A stretch of DNA of 64,000 bases from Klebsiella aerogenes KCTC 2190 (lineage in GTDB: Bacteria > Pseudomonadota > Gammaproteobacteria > Enterobacterales > Enterobacteriaceae), in NCBI RefSeq assembly GCF_000215745.1, contig NC_015663.1:4932780-4996779 (forward strand). Direction: 5' to 3'. Under the pieces are notes generated by a model that ran no database searches, was not told the origin of the DNA, and saw only the letters and a list, made by a program, of their open reading frames with translations. Below, in pieces: positions 26,245 to 41,351 of this stretch. The position numbers and the translations under genes are program-made. Numbering within the stretch: the first letter of the stretch is position 1; each line of letters starts with the position of its first letter.

Positions 26245-27666
26245 ATGAAAAATGGCGAACAACAATCCTTCCTCTTCCACGACTACGAAACCTTCGGTAC
26301 CAGCCCTTCGCTCGACCGGCCGGCGCAGTTCGCCGCCATCCGTACCGATAGCGATCTGAATGTCATTGGCGAACCGGAAGTCTTCTACTGCAAGCCTGCG
26401 GACGACTACCTGCCGCAACCACAGGCGGTGATGATTACCGGAATTACGCCACAGGAAGCGCTGGCCAAAGGCGACAACGAGGCCGCTTTCGCCCGCCGCA
26501 TCAACGATCTGTTCACGGTGCCGAAAACCTGTATCGTCGGCTACAACAATGTCCGCTTTGATGATGAAGTCAGCCGTAATATTTTTTACCGCAACTTTTA
26601 CGATCCGTACGCCTGGAGCTGGCAGCATGATAATTCGCGCTGGGACCTGCTGGATGTGATGCGCGCCTGCTATGCCCTGCGCCCGGAAGGTATCAACTGG
26701 CCGCAAAATGAAGACGGTCTGCCAAGCTTCCGCCTTGAGCATCTGACCGTCGCGAATGGCATAGAGCATAGCAATGCCCACGATGCGATGGCCGATGTGT
26801 ACGCCACTATCGCGATGGCGAAACTGGTGAAGACCCATCAGCCGCGCCTGTTTGACTATCTGTACAGTCATCGAAATAAACGCAAGCTGGCGACGTTAAT
26901 CGACGTGCCGCAGTTGAAACCACTGGTCCACGTTTCCGGTATGTTCGGCGCCGCCCGCGGCAACACTAGCCTGGTCGCGCCGCTGGCCTGGCATCCGGAT
27001 AACCGCAATGCGGTGATTATGGTTGACCTGGCGGGGGATATGTCGCCGTTGTTGGAGCTCGACGCCGATACATTGCGCGAGCGCCTGTATACTCCGCGAG
27101 ACGAACTCGGCTATTTACCGGCAGCGCCAATTAAGCTGGTGCATTTAAACAAATGCCCGGTGCTGGCGCAGGCCAATACGTTGCGCCCGCAGGATGCCGA
27201 CCGTTTAGGTATCAATACTCAGCGCTGTCTGGAGAACGCCCAACTGCTGCGCGCAAATCCGCAGGTACGTGAGAAAGTGGTGGCCCTGTATGCCGAAGCC
27301 GAACCGTTCGTGCCATCGGATAATGTTGACGCCCAACTGTACAACGGATTCTTTAGCGATGCCGATCGCGCGGCGATGAAGATAGTGCTGGAAACCGAAC
27401 CGCGAAACCTGCCTGCGCTGGATATTACGTTTGCGGATAAACGCATTGAACGCCTGCTGTTTAACTACCGCGCGCGAAACTTCCCCGGTACGCTTGATGA
27501 AAACGAACAGCAGCGCTGGTTAGAGCACCGCCGTAACGTCTTTACGCCAGAGTTTTTGCAGGCCTATGCCGATGAACTGCAGGTGATGTATCAACAGTAT
27601 GCTGACGATAGTGAAAAACAAGCCCTGTTGAAAGCGCTGTGGCAATATGCGCAGGAAATCGTTTAA
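26245..27666 (+). CDS. sbcB: Exodeoxyribonuclease I SbcB
   Basis: A 473-residue 3'-5' single-strand exonuclease of the DnaQ/DEDD fold, near-identical in layout to E. coli SbcB (475). FHDYETFGT carries the first acidic pair, NNVRFDDEVSRN the second, and HDAMADVYAT the last. The C-terminal half is the SH3-like and helical ExoI module. It acts in mismatch repair and recombination. I chose the ATG at 26245 since MKNGEQQSFLFHDYETFG matches the E. coli start; 48 further upstream codons are open but not conserved. Confidence 0.96.
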   Translation: MKNGEQQSFLFHDYETFGTSPSLDRPAQFAAIRTDSDLNVIGEPEVFYCKPADDYLPQPQAVMITGITPQEALAKGDNEAAFARRINDLFTVPKTCIVGYNNVRFDDEVSRNIFYRNFYDPYAWSWQHDNSRWDLLDVMRACYALRPEGINWPQNEDGLPSFRLEHLTVANGIEHSNAHDAMADVYATIAMAKLVKTHQPRLFDYLYSHRNKRKLATLIDVPQLKPLVHVSGMFGAARGNTSLVAPLAWHPDNRNAVIMVDLAGDMSPLLELDADTLRERLYTPRDELGYLPAAPIKLVHLNKCPVLAQANTLRPQDADRLGINTQRCLENAQLLRANPQVREKVVALYAEAEPFVPSDNVDAQLYNGFFSDADRAAMKIVLETEPRNLPALDITFADKRIERLLFNYRARNFPGTLDENEQQRWLEHRRNVFTPEFLQAYADELQVMYQQYADDSEKQALLKALWQYAQEIV

Positions 27667-27695
27667 CCCGGGCCAGGCCGTCACCGTAGCCCGGG
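27667..27695. terminator. GC-rich hairpin between sbcB and the EF-G paralogue
   Basis: CCCGGGC pairs with GCCCGGG between the stops of two convergent genes. There is no T run, so intrinsic termination would be weak. Confidence 0.45.
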
Positions 27696-27704
27696 AGTAC
27701 TAAC

Positions 27705-29807
27705 TTAACTTTTCGCGCGGCTGGCGATGATATCGTCGGCCACGTTACGCGGCGCTTCTGCGTAATGATGGAACTCCATGCTATAGGTCGCGCGACCCTG
27801 CGACATCGAGCGCAGCGTGGTGGAATAACCGAACATTTCGGCCAGCGGCACATCGGCACGAATAATCTGGCTACCGAAACGCTCCTCCATCCCCTGCACC
27901 ATTCCGCGACGGGAAGAGAGATCGCCCATAATATTGCCGGCGTACTCTTCCGGCGTCTCCACCTCGACGTGCATCACCGGCTCCAGGATCACCGGGTCCG
28001 CTTTTCGCGCCCCTTCCTTAAAGCCGAAAATCGCCGCCATACGGAACGCCATTTCGGAGGAGTCGACATCATGATACGAACCAAACGTCAGGGTCGCTTT
28101 AACGTCGACAACCGGATAGCCCGCCAGCACGCCGGTGCCCATCGCTTCACGCAGCCCTTTTTCCACAGAAGGGATGTATTCACGCGGTACGACCCCGCCT
28201 TTGGTGGCATCTTCAAACACAAAGCCGCTCCCCGCCGCCAATGGCTCCAGGGTCAGCACGACGTGCCCATACTGCCCCTTACCGCCGGACTGACGCACAA
28301 ATTTGCCTTCCACATCCTTCACCGTTTTACGGATCGTTTCCCGATAGGTAACCTGCGGACGGCCAATATTCGCCTCAACGCCGAACTCGCGTTTCATACG
28401 GTCGACGATAATCTCCAGATGCAACTCCCCCATCCCGGAGATAATCGTCTGCCCGGACTCTTCATCGGTATGCAAGCGGAACGACGGATCTTCGGAAGCC
28501 AACCGCTGTAGCGCACTGCCCATTTTCTCCTGGTCGGCCTTGGTCTTCGGTTCAATCGCCAGCGAAATGACCGGTTCCGGGAACTCCATACGCTCAAGAG
28601 TAATGACCGCATCCGGATCGCACAGCGTATCGCCCGTCGTGACATCTTTTAGACCAACACAGGCGGCAATATCACCGGCATGCAGCTCGTCGACTTCGTG
28701 GCGATCGTTGGCATGCATCAGCACGATGCGCCCGATACGCTCTTTCTTGCCCTTCACCGGGTTAAAGACCGCATCGCCTTTTTTCAACGTCCCGGAATAG
28801 ACGCGAATAAAGGTCAACTGGCCGACGTAGGGATCGGTCATGAGTTTAAACGCCAGCGCCGACAGCGGCTCATCGTCACTCGGGTGACGCTCCGCCGGTT
28901 GCCCCTTGTCATCAATGCCCTGAATCGCCGGAATATCCAGCGGCGACGGCATTAACTCAACGACCGCATCGAGCATCCGCTGCACGCCTTTATTTTTAAA
29001 GGCGCTGCCGCAGAGCACCGGCTGGATTTCGCCGCCGACCGTGCGTTTACGTAGCCCGGCCACAATTTCCGCTTCGCTCAGTTCGCCGCTTTCGAGATAT
29101 TTATCCATCAGCTCATCACTGGCTTCCGCCGCGGCCGAAACCATTTTTTCCCGCCACTCCTGAGCCGTCGGCAGCAGGTCATCAGGCACAGGCGCATAGC
29201 TGAACGTCATCCCCTGCGTTGCATCATCCCACAGAATGGCCCGCATCTTTATCAGGTCGACGACGCCGGTGAAATGCTCTTCGGCGCCAATGGGGATAAC
29301 AATCGGCACCGGATTGGCCTTCAGGCGATCGATCATCATTTGCACCACGCGGAAGAAATCGGCGCCCGGGCGGTCCATTTTGTTAACGAAAGCCAACCGC
29401 GGGACGTGATACTTGTTAGCCTGCCGCCAGACGGTCTCCGACTGCGGCTGCACGCCGCCGACCGAGTCATAGACCATCACCGCGCCGTCCAGCACGCGCA
29501 TCGAACGTTCTACTTCGATGGTAAAGTCCACGTGCCCCGGGGTATCAATGATATTGATACGATGGGGCTCAAAGCTGCGGTCCATCCCGGGCCAGAAGCA
29601 GCTTACCGCTGCGGAAGTAATGGTAATCCCACGCTCCTGCTCCTGCGCCATCCAGTCGGTAGTTGCCGCGCCATCGTGTACTTCACCCAGCTTATGGCTC
29701 ATCCCGGTGTAAAACAGAATGCGCTCAGTGGTGGTGGTTTTGCCGGCATCGATATGCGCGGAGATACCGATGTTGCGATAACGTTCGAGGGGGATGGGTC
29801 GGGGCAT
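27705..29807 (-). CDS. Elongation factor G paralogue
   Basis: A 700-residue translational GTPase with all five G motifs ([32 protein letters not shown]) and the full EF-G domain order: G, II, III, IV (residues 480-600) and V. It is clearly related to but distinct from housekeeping FusA: about two-thirds identical to E. coli FusA by eye, and not in the str operon. It replaces the yeeD-yeeE position between sbcB and plaP. It is divergent from an ArsR-family regulator with palindromes between them, so its expression is probably conditional. Possible roles are translocation or recycling under stress, or antibiotic tolerance; none is shown. Confidence 0.9.
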   Translation of the reverse strand: MPRPIPLERYRNIGISAHIDAGKTTTTERILFYTGMSHKLGEVHDGAATTDWMAQEQERGITITSAAVSCFWPGMDRSFEPHRINIIDTPGHVDFTIEVERSMRVLDGAVMVYDSVGGVQPQSETVWRQANKYHVPRLAFVNKMDRPGADFFRVVQMMIDRLKANPVPIVIPIGAEEHFTGVVDLIKMRAILWDDATQGMTFSYAPVPDDLLPTAQEWREKMVSAAAEASDELMDKYLESGELSEAEIVAGLRKRTVGGEIQPVLCGSAFKNKGVQRMLDAVVELMPSPLDIPAIQGIDDKGQPAERHPSDDEPLSALAFKLMTDPYVGQLTFIRVYSGTLKKGDAVFNPVKGKKERIGRIVLMHANDRHEVDELHAGDIAACVGLKDVTTGDTLCDPDAVITLERMEFPEPVISLAIEPKTKADQEKMGSALQRLASEDPSFRLHTDEESGQTIISGMGELHLEIIVDRMKREFGVEANIGRPQVTYRETIRKTVKDVEGKFVRQSGGKGQYGHVVLTLEPLAAGSGFVFEDATKGGVVPREYIPSVEKGLREAMGTGVLAGYPVVDVKATLTFGSYHDVDSSEMAFRMAAIFGFKEGARKADPVILEPVMHVEVETPEEYAGNIMGDLSSRRGMVQGMEERFGSQIIRADVPLAEMFGYSTTLRSMSQGRATYSMEFHHYAEAPRNVADDIIASRAKS

Positions 29808-29877
29808 GATGCGTCCTTAGTCATTTTGACTGTCAATGAGCGGCTAAATCTGCCGCGGTTAGGTTTACGGCATCTAT

Positions 29878-29911
29878 AATAGTACAACTGTACGAGTACA
29901 CTCGAACTATT
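29878..29911. promoter_or_regulatory. Imperfect palindrome, candidate operator of EF-G paralogue
   Basis: Two 16-base arms around a 2-base centre match at 13 of 16 positions (AATAGTACAACTGTAC against AATAGTTCGAGTGTAC). It lies 71 bases upstream of the EF-G paralogue start. The size fits ArsR-family operators. Confidence 0.6.
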
Positions 29912-30004
29912 TTTACTATCACTGCTATCGGTCAGCTTGCGACGGCGCGCGTGGCGCAAGAAAAGGAGTTTGGGTATAGTAGCCGCCAGCCGCCGATACG
30001 GGTT

Positions 30005-30022
30005 GCTGTTCGCGTGAACAGC
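30005..30022. promoter_or_regulatory. Palindrome before the ArsR-family gene
   Basis: GCTGTTC-GCGT-GAACAGC is a perfect 7-base inverted repeat, ending 23 bases before the regulator start. It may be an autoregulatory site or a leader hairpin. Confidence 0.5.
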
Positions 30023-30045
30023 ACAACCGCCGACACAGGAATATT

Positions 30046-30357
30046 ATGATCGCCAATCACCCCGAACGTGAACAAATTCGCCTCGAAAATGTTCTTTTTG
30101 CCCTGGGCAACCCCTTGCGGCTGGAAATCATTCGCACGCTCTCCGACGGCAGCGAGCAGAGTTGTAACGCATTGCGCAAAGAAGATATCGCGAAATCCAC
30201 CATGACTCACCACTGGCGGGTGCTGCGCGACAGCGGCGTGATCTGGCAACGTCCTCAGGGGCGGGAAAATCTCATTTCGCTTCGCCGCGACGATTTGGAT
30301 GCCCGTTTTCCAGGGCTGTTGGATACGCTGCTTAATGTGATGCGACAGGAGAAGTAA
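30046..30357 (+). CDS. ArsR-family transcriptional regulator
   Basis: A 103-residue winged-helix protein (FALGNPLRLEIIRTLSDGSEQSCNALRKEDIAKSTMTHHWRVLRDSGVIWQRPQGRENLISLR). The recognition helix is KSTMTHHWRVLRDSG. It lacks the ELCVCDL metal-binding motif of ArsR/SmtB sensors and has just one cysteine (C45), so it probably senses something other than arsenic or zinc. It is divergent from the EF-G paralogue, with two palindromes in the 238-base space, and is the likely regulator of that gene. A shared terminator separates it from plaP. Confidence 0.85.
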   Translation: MIANHPEREQIRLENVLFALGNPLRLEIIRTLSDGSEQSCNALRKEDIAKSTMTHHWRVLRDSGVIWQRPQGRENLISLRRDDLDARFPGLLDTLLNVMRQEK

Positions 30358-30421
30358 GCCATCCCTGTGCCCCCGGCAAAGCGACAGTCGCCAGCGGGGA
30401 AAAGCAGCGGACGCCAGAAAC

Positions 30422-30452
30422 AAAAAAGCCGGAGGTTTCCCTCCGGCTTTTC
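30422..30452. terminator. Bidirectional rho-independent terminator
   Basis: A stem of AAAAGCCGGAGG with CCTCCGGCTTTT and loop TTT, with A/T runs on both sides, between the convergent ArsR-type gene and plaP. Confidence 0.9.
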
Positions 30453-30468
30453 TTATCATAAAGCGTAA

Positions 30469-31827
30469 TTACGCAACGTCTTCGTACTGCGGTACCGGGT
30501 TGCGGAAGCTTTTGGTTACGCACGCCAGGTAAATCAGACCGATACCGGCCCAGATCAGACCCAGGATCATCGAGCTCTCTTCCAGGTTAACCCACAGCGC
30601 GCCAACGGTCAGGGCGCCGCACATCGGCAGGAACAGATACTGGAAGTGGTCTTTCAGCGTCTTGTTGCGTTTCTCGCGGATCCAGAACTGCGAGATAACC
30701 GACAGGTTAACGAAGGTGAACGCCACCAGCGCACCGAAGTTAATCAGCGCAGTCGCCATCACCAGGTCAAAGTTAATCGCCAGCAGCGCGATCGCGCCAA
30801 CCAGGATGATGTTCATCGCCGGGGTGCGCCAGGTCGGATGCACGTAGCCGAAGAAGCTTTTCGGGAATACGCCATCACGGCCCATCACGTACATCAGACG
30901 CGCAACGCCAGCATGCGCCGCCATACCGGAAGCCAGCACGGTGATGGTGGAGAAGATCAGCGCGCCTACCTGGAAGGCTTTACCTGCCACATACAGCATA
31001 ATTTCAGGCTGTGAGGCATCCGGATCCTTAAAGCGCGAGATATCCGGGAAGTACAGCTGCAGGAAGTAGGTGGCAAAAATGAAGATCAGGCCGCCAATCA
31101 GCGCAGTCAGGAAGATAGCGCGCGGAATAACGCGTTCTGCATCTTTGGTCTCTTCAGACAGATTGCTGATGCCGTCAAAGCCGGTAAATGAGAAGCAGAG
31201 AATCGTCGCCCCGGTAATCATCGGGATAACGTGCGCATCGCCGGACCAGAACGGACGACTGCTGGCCAGCGTACCGGCGCCCTCGCCTTCAAATACGCCA
31301 TACACCACCATGCCGAGGATCACGGCAATCAGTACCACCTGCAGCACCACGATAACGGTGTTGAAGTTGGCGACGGACTTGATGCTGCGCAGGTTAAAGG
31401 CGGTCATGAACGCGACCAGCGCGATAACAAACACCCACGATGGAATCGAAGGCACCAGCGCTTCAAAGTAGATTTTCGCCAGCAGGATGTTGATCATCGG
31501 CGCGAACAGGTAGTCGAGCAGAGAGGACCAACCCACCATGAAGCCTACGGTCGGGCTAATGGATTTCTGGGCGTAGGTATACGCGGAACCCGCGGAAGGA
31601 TAACGGCGAACCAGCTTCCCGTAGCTCAGCGCAGTAAAAAGAATAGCGATTAACGCAAAGGCGTAGGCCGTCGGCACGTGACCGTCGGTCATACCAGAGA
31701 CGATACCAAACGTATCGAACAGCGTCATCGGCTGCATATAGGCCAAGCCCATCATTACAACCGGAACTAACGTAAGGGTTTTACGTAATTCCACGCGAGA
31801 GGTATTTGGAGTAGCGTTATGCGACAT
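30469..31827 (-). CDS. plaP: Low-affinity putrescine importer PlaP
   Basis: A 452-residue APC-superfamily transporter with twelve membrane segments, nearly identical to E. coli PlaP (formerly YeeF) from [24 protein letters not shown] through to the C-terminal [10 protein letters not shown]. It imports putrescine with protons and is linked to pili-driven motility in E. coli. It lies downstream of yeeY and keeps the E. coli position. Confidence 0.97.
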   Translation of the reverse strand: MSHNATPNTSRVELRKTLTLVPVVMMGLAYMQPMTLFDTFGIVSGMTDGHVPTAYAFALIAILFTALSYGKLVRRYPSAGSAYTYAQKSISPTVGFMVGWSSLLDYLFAPMINILLAKIYFEALVPSIPSWVFVIALVAFMTAFNLRSIKSVANFNTVIVVLQVVLIAVILGMVVYGVFEGEGAGTLASSRPFWSGDAHVIPMITGATILCFSFTGFDGISNLSEETKDAERVIPRAIFLTALIGGLIFIFATYFLQLYFPDISRFKDPDASQPEIMLYVAGKAFQVGALIFSTITVLASGMAAHAGVARLMYVMGRDGVFPKSFFGYVHPTWRTPAMNIILVGAIALLAINFDLVMATALINFGALVAFTFVNLSVISQFWIREKRNKTLKDHFQYLFLPMCGALTVGALWVNLEESSMILGLIWAGIGLIYLACVTKSFRNPVPQYEDVA

Positions 31828-31978
31828 AGTTATCCCCTTTTACGGCGAAGGCCAGCGCGTAAGCAAAAAATTGCCCCATTTCTTTCTATTCCTCAGCGAC
31901 AACGACTGTCGGTTTTTAGTAAATATCTATCCGGTACGAAGCCCGGCCTCTTGGTATTGAATGATGTGTCTTTCGACC

Positions 31979-32012
31979 AAAAAAATAACCGACACTTTAA
32001 AAAAAGCGTCGG
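31979..32012 (-). terminator. Rho-independent terminator of yeeY
   Basis: CCGACGCTT pairs with AAGTGTCGG (one mismatch) on the minus strand, followed by a TTATTTTTTT run. It lies about 100 bases past the yeeY stop and before plaP. Confidence 0.7.
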
Positions 32013-32115
32013 CTAGTCTCTGGTTTTCAGGCTGCGTATTTTGCAACAACTTCTGGCTTAATGACAAGATGTTGAAAGGTTTATTAATAGGCTAAGAATT
32101 CTAACCGCCTAATAT

Positions 32116-32997
32116 TCATACTATTTTAGTATTGTAGATCTGACGAATAGCACTATTTGCTAATATCGCTTGTAACCACCATTGCGCGGCAAGGCCAAAA
32201 ACGTCTTCATTCCAGCCAATCCATGCCCGATGCAGCCGCGCGGGTGTGCTAATACGTTTCTCGACCACTTTTCCCTTCTCCAGCCAGGCCTCTGCCAGAT
32301 AGCGCGGCAGGTAAGCCCAGCCCAGCCCGGCGCAAACCAGCTCCAGCAGGCTATTCATATCATAAACCGTCACACTCTCCTGCTTTTCGCTTTGCAGCAA
32401 CCCGGCATTGCAAATAATCGCCCGATATCGCTGTAACACCCGCAAATTCAACGGTTCCTTAGCCTGCGCCAGCGGATGATTAATCGCGACCACAAAACAC
32501 AGATCCACATCGCCAAGCAGACTAAAACCATAACCCAACAGCGTTGGCGGCTCGTTAAGCGCGCCCAGCACCATGTCGACCTCGCCTGCCGCCAGAGCAT
32601 CCCAACCACCAGCGCTAGTGAACTGCAAACGGGTCACGTTGCGTTGTTGATAAAACTGTTCCATCAGTGAAGTTAAAAGAGAGAAAGGAAAAGTCATATC
32701 GACACTGATGGTCAGGGTATTTTCCCAGCCCTGATGTAGCCTGATGGCCTGCAGCTCAAGTTCGCGAGCGGTATGGAGTAGCTCACGTCCTTTCTCCAGC
32801 AGCATCTGCCCGGTGCCAGTAAAGCGCGCCCGATGACCGCTGCGATCCAGCAGTTGGATATTCAGATCGCTTTCTAATTTATGGATGGTATAGCTCAGCG
32901 CCGAGGGGGTTTTATAGAGCTTTGCCGAAGCCGCGGCAAAGCTCCCCTCTTTTTCTAAGGCATCAAGAATAACGAGAACATCCAGCAGTGGTTTCAT
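32116..32997 (-). CDS. yeeY: LysR-family regulator YeeY
   Basis: A 293-residue LysR protein matching E. coli YeeY over the N-terminal helix-turn-helix (MKPLLDVLVILDALEKEGSFAAASAKLYKTPSALSYTIHKLE) and more loosely in the effector domain. Its target is unknown. It follows yeeZ by 36 bases on the same strand. The ribosome site AAGGGGGG lies just before the ATG. Slightly shorter than the E. coli protein (309). Confidence 0.9.
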   Translation of the reverse strand: MKPLLDVLVILDALEKEGSFAAASAKLYKTPSALSYTIHKLESDLNIQLLDRSGHRARFTGTGQMLLEKGRELLHTARELELQAIRLHQGWENTLTISVDMTFPFSLLTSLMEQFYQQRNVTRLQFTSAGGWDALAAGEVDMVLGALNEPPTLLGYGFSLLGDVDLCFVVAINHPLAQAKEPLNLRVLQRYRAIICNAGLLQSEKQESVTVYDMNSLLELVCAGLGWAYLPRYLAEAWLEKGKVVEKRISTPARLHRAWIGWNEDVFGLAAQWWLQAILANSAIRQIYNTKIV

Positions 32998-33033
32998 CGC
33001 CCCCCCTTACGGTACGCGATCGTCTGCTGGCGA

Positions 33034-33858
33034 TTACTCCATTGGCATCACCAGCGGATCGGGGTACTGGTATTCAAAGCCAAGCTCATAGCATATCCGG
33101 TTGCCATCAATGATTTTGCCTTTACCCCCCTCCGGGTTATCGGTAAATACCGGTAACGGCAGCCCAAGTTCACGGGCCATCTGCGGATAAAAGACGCCGC
33201 GCGCCGGATGCTGCGGCGCACATATATTATAGATGTGTCCGCCTTTCGGGGCCTGAAGCAATAGCTCAATCGCGGCAATAACGTCCTGCAGATGCACCAG
33301 GTTGACCCCGTGCTGGCCATCCGGTGCCGATTTACCGGCAAAGAAACGGCCCGGATGGCGCGATGGCCCAACCAACCCGGCGAGACGCAGAATATCCACC
33401 GAGGTGCCCGGCAACGCATGCAGCCAGTCTTCCAGCTCTTTCAGTACCCTGCCGCTGGCGGTTTGTGGATTGCGCGGCGAATTTTCCTTCATCGTCCCTT
33501 CAGTATTGCCATAAACCGAGGTCGAACTGGTAAAAATAATGCGTGGAATATGCCGCGAGAGCGCGGTATCAACAATCTCCTGCACCGCCTGTAGATAAAA
33601 ATCTTCCCCGGGGCCCGTGCGCCGCGCAGGTAACGTGATAACCAGCGCATCGACGTTCATCATCGCGTCCAGATCCTCAGCCTCACAGATCAGCTGGGGT
33701 TCAAGACGCAGCGGATATCCTTCAATACCGCACATCCGCGCCGCCTCCACGCCGTCCTGCGTCGTTTTACTGCCGGTGACATGCCAACCGCGCGCGCGCA
33801 ATGACAACGCAAGCGGCATGCCCAGCCACCCTAACCCGACAATCGCGACCTTTTTCAT
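33034..33858 (-). CDS. yeeZ: NAD(P)-binding epimerase-like protein YeeZ
   Basis: A 274-residue short-chain/NDP-sugar-epimerase-like Rossmann protein (VAIVGLGWLGMPLALSLRARGWHVTGSKTT; FTSSTSVYGNTEG with the Ser and Tyr of the active-site type; YNICAPQHP). It matches E. coli YeeZ, whose substrate is unproven. It lies divergent from the his operon with the his promoter between them, and is followed by yeeY. Confidence 0.93.
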   Translation of the reverse strand: MKKVAIVGLGWLGMPLALSLRARGWHVTGSKTTQDGVEAARMCGIEGYPLRLEPQLICEAEDLDAMMNVDALVITLPARRTGPGEDFYLQAVQEIVDTALSRHIPRIIFTSSTSVYGNTEGTMKENSPRNPQTASGRVLKELEDWLHALPGTSVDILRLAGLVGPSRHPGRFFAGKSAPDGQHGVNLVHLQDVIAAIELLLQAPKGGHIYNICAPQHPARGVFYPQMARELGLPLPVFTDNPEGGKGKIIDGNRICYELGFEYQYPDPLVMPME

Positions 33859-33966
33859 ACCCTGGCTCCTGACTCATTCGCTGTGCTGATACTAGGCTAC
33901 GCTAGCCCGCGAGACCTGACAATTTGTTCGACGAATATGAAATGAATTAATGATGGAAAAAAGGGC

Positions 33967-33996
33967 TTGCTTTATGCGCCGGAACTGGTTTAGGTT
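33967..33996 (+). promoter_or_regulatory. his operon promoter
   Basis: TTGCTT and TAGGTT are 18 bases apart, the same -35 and -10 hexamers as the known his promoter of enteric bacteria, about 40 bases upstream of the leader peptide start. Confidence 0.8.
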
Positions 33997-34034
33997 AAAA
34001 GACATCAAATGCATAGTCATTCAAAGAGAATTTT

Positions 34035-34085
34035 ATGAACAGCGTTCAATTTAAAAACCACCATCATCACCATCATCCTGACTAG
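34035..34085 (+). CDS. hisL: his operon leader peptide
   Basis: A 16-residue leader, MNSVQFKNHHHHHHPD, with six consecutive His codons (E. coli has seven). Ribosome stalling at these codons when charged His-tRNA is scarce prevents the downstream attenuator hairpin. A GAGAA site precedes ATG. Confidence 0.97.
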   Translation: MNSVQFKNHHHHHHPD

Positions 34086-34147
34086 TCTTTCAGGCGATGT
34101 GTGCTGGAAGACGTTTGGATCTTCCAGTGGTGCATGAACGCAAAGAG

Positions 34148-34183
34148 AGCCCCCGGAAGATTCACTTCCGGGGGCTTTTTTTT
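34148..34183 (+). terminator. his operon attenuator terminator
   Basis: A 12-base stem (AGCCCCCGGAAG with CTTCCGGGGGCT) with a 5-base loop and a following T run. It lies 62 bases past the hisL stop and 47 bases before hisG. Confidence 0.96.
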
Positions 34184-34230
34184 GGACCGAATTCGGACAG
34201 ATTCAGACAGGTATTCAGAGGAAAACAACA

Positions 34231-35130
34231 ATGTTAGACAACACCCGTTTACGCATAGCTATTCAGAAATCCGGCCGTTTGAGTGAAGATTCACGCGAAC
34301 TGCTTGGCCGCTGCGGCATTAAAGTCAACCTGCACACCCAGCGTCTGATCGCCCTTGCGGAAAACATGCCGATCGATATTCTGCGCGTTCGCGATGACGA
34401 TATTCCGGGGCTGGTGATGGACGGCGTTGTCGACCTTGGCATTATCGGCGAGAACGTGCTGGAAGAAGAGCTGCTGAGCCGCCGCGCGCAGGGCGAAGAC
34501 CCGCGCTATTTCACCCTGCGCCGTCTCGATTTTGGCGGATGCCGTCTGTCGCTGGCGACACCGGTGGATGAAAACTGGAATGGCCCGGCGGCGCTGGACG
34601 GCAAACGCATCGCCACCTCTTACCCGCACCTGTTAAAACGCTATCTCGATCAGAAAGGTATCTCCTTTAAATCCTGTCTGCTAAACGGTTCTGTCGAAGT
34701 CGCCCCGCGCGCTGGCCTTGCCGACGCCATCTGCGATCTCGTTTCTACCGGCGCAACCCTTGAAGCTAACGGCCTGCGCGAAGTTGAAGTTATTTATCGT
34801 TCCAAAGCCTGCCTGATCCAGCGTGACGGCGAGATGGACGAGGCGAAACAGCAGCTGATCGACCGTCTGCTGACCCGCATTCAGGGGGTTATCCAGGCCC
34901 GCGAATCGAAATACATCATGATGCACGCGCCGACCGAACGGCTGGAGGAAGTGGTGGCGCTGCTGCCGGGCGCCGAACGACCAACTATTCTGCCGCTGGC
35001 GGGCGATAAACAGCGGGTAGCGATGCACATGGTCAGCAGCGAAACCCTGTTCTGGGAAACCATGGAAAAACTGAAAGCGCTTGGCGCCAGCTCCATCCTG
35101 GTGCTGCCGATCGAGAAGATGATGGAGTAA
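34231..35130 (+). CDS. hisG: ATP phosphoribosyltransferase HisG
   Basis: A 299-residue hexameric enzyme that starts histidine synthesis by joining ATP and PRPP; it is feedback inhibited by histidine. It is the long form with a C-terminal regulatory ACT-like domain (about residues 225-299). The start [25 protein letters not shown] matches E. coli, and the PRPP-loop region [14 protein letters not shown] and [14 protein letters not shown] is present. It is the first structural gene after the attenuator. Confidence 0.98.
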   Translation: MLDNTRLRIAIQKSGRLSEDSRELLGRCGIKVNLHTQRLIALAENMPIDILRVRDDDIPGLVMDGVVDLGIIGENVLEEELLSRRAQGEDPRYFTLRRLDFGGCRLSLATPVDENWNGPAALDGKRIATSYPHLLKRYLDQKGISFKSCLLNGSVEVAPRAGLADAICDLVSTGATLEANGLREVEVIYRSKACLIQRDGEMDEAKQQLIDRLLTRIQGVIQARESKYIMMHAPTERLEEVVALLPGAERPTILPLAGDKQRVAMHMVSSETLFWETMEKLKALGASSILVLPIEKMME

Positions 35131-35169
35131 TCCAGCTATCCGCATACGGGACAAACAGGGGAAATGACC

Positions 35170-40674
<5,505 letters not shown>

Positions 40675-40681
<7 letters not shown>

Positions 40682-41274
40682 GTGAACAGCTGGATTGGCA
40701 AAAAACCGACGGCATGATGCCGGCCATCATACAGCACGCTGAATCTGGCGAAGTGTTAATGCTGGGATATATGAATGAGGACGCGCTGGCGAAAACGCAA
40801 GAAAGCGGCAAAGTGACCTTCTACTCGCGCACCAAACAGCGCCTGTGGACAAAGGGTGAAACCTCCGGCAACTTTCTTAATGTGGTCAGCATCACCCCGG
40901 ATTGCGATAACGATACCTTGTTAGTGTTGGTCAACCCGATAGGCCCAACCTGCCACAAAGGGACGTCAAGCTGCTTTGGAGAAACCGGACACCAGTGGCT
41001 GTTCCTCTATCAACTGGAACAACTGCTGGCCGAGCGCAAACATGCTGACCCGGAAAGTTCCTACACTGCGAAACTGTATGCCAGCGGCACCAAACGTATT
41101 GCGCAGAAAGTTGGGGAAGAAGGCGTGGAGACCGCGCTGGCCGCGACGGTAAATGACAAGTTTGAATTGAAGAATGAAGCGTCGGATCTGATGTATCACC
41201 TGCTGGTGCTGCTGCAGGACCAGGGGCTGAATTTAGGGGAAGTGATTGATAATTTAAGGGCGAGACATAAGTAA
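40675..41274 (+). CDS. hisI: Bifunctional PRA-CH / PRA-PH enzyme HisI (HisIE)
   Basis: A 199-residue fusion. The N-terminal phosphoribosyl-AMP cyclohydrolase ([39 protein letters not shown] with zinc cysteines) and the C-terminal phosphoribosyl-ATP pyrophosphatase ([25 protein letters not shown]) carry out steps 2 and 3. It is the last gene of the his operon. A terminator follows. Confidence 0.98.
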
Positions 41275-41298
41275 TACATCCCCCTTGGCCATAAACAT

Positions 41299-41334
41299 AA
41301 AAGGGCAGATTTGGTGACAAAACCTGCCCTTTTA
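41299..41334. terminator. Bidirectional terminator, his operon / O-locus operon
   Basis: AAAAGGGCAG pairs with CTGCCCTTTT over a 14-base loop, with T-rich flanks on both strands. It lies between hisI and the convergent glycosyltransferase gene. Confidence 0.85.
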
Positions 41335-41351
41335 TTATATCAAGTAAATAC

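Noticed and set aside
26233..26871. 212-codon minus-strand frame inside sbcB
   Set aside because: Fully opposite the conserved exonuclease domain; a shadow frame.
27765..28511. 248-codon plus-strand frame inside the EF-G paralogue
   Set aside because: Antisense to an intact EF-G; no motif or ribosome site. The same holds for the frame at 29274-29879.
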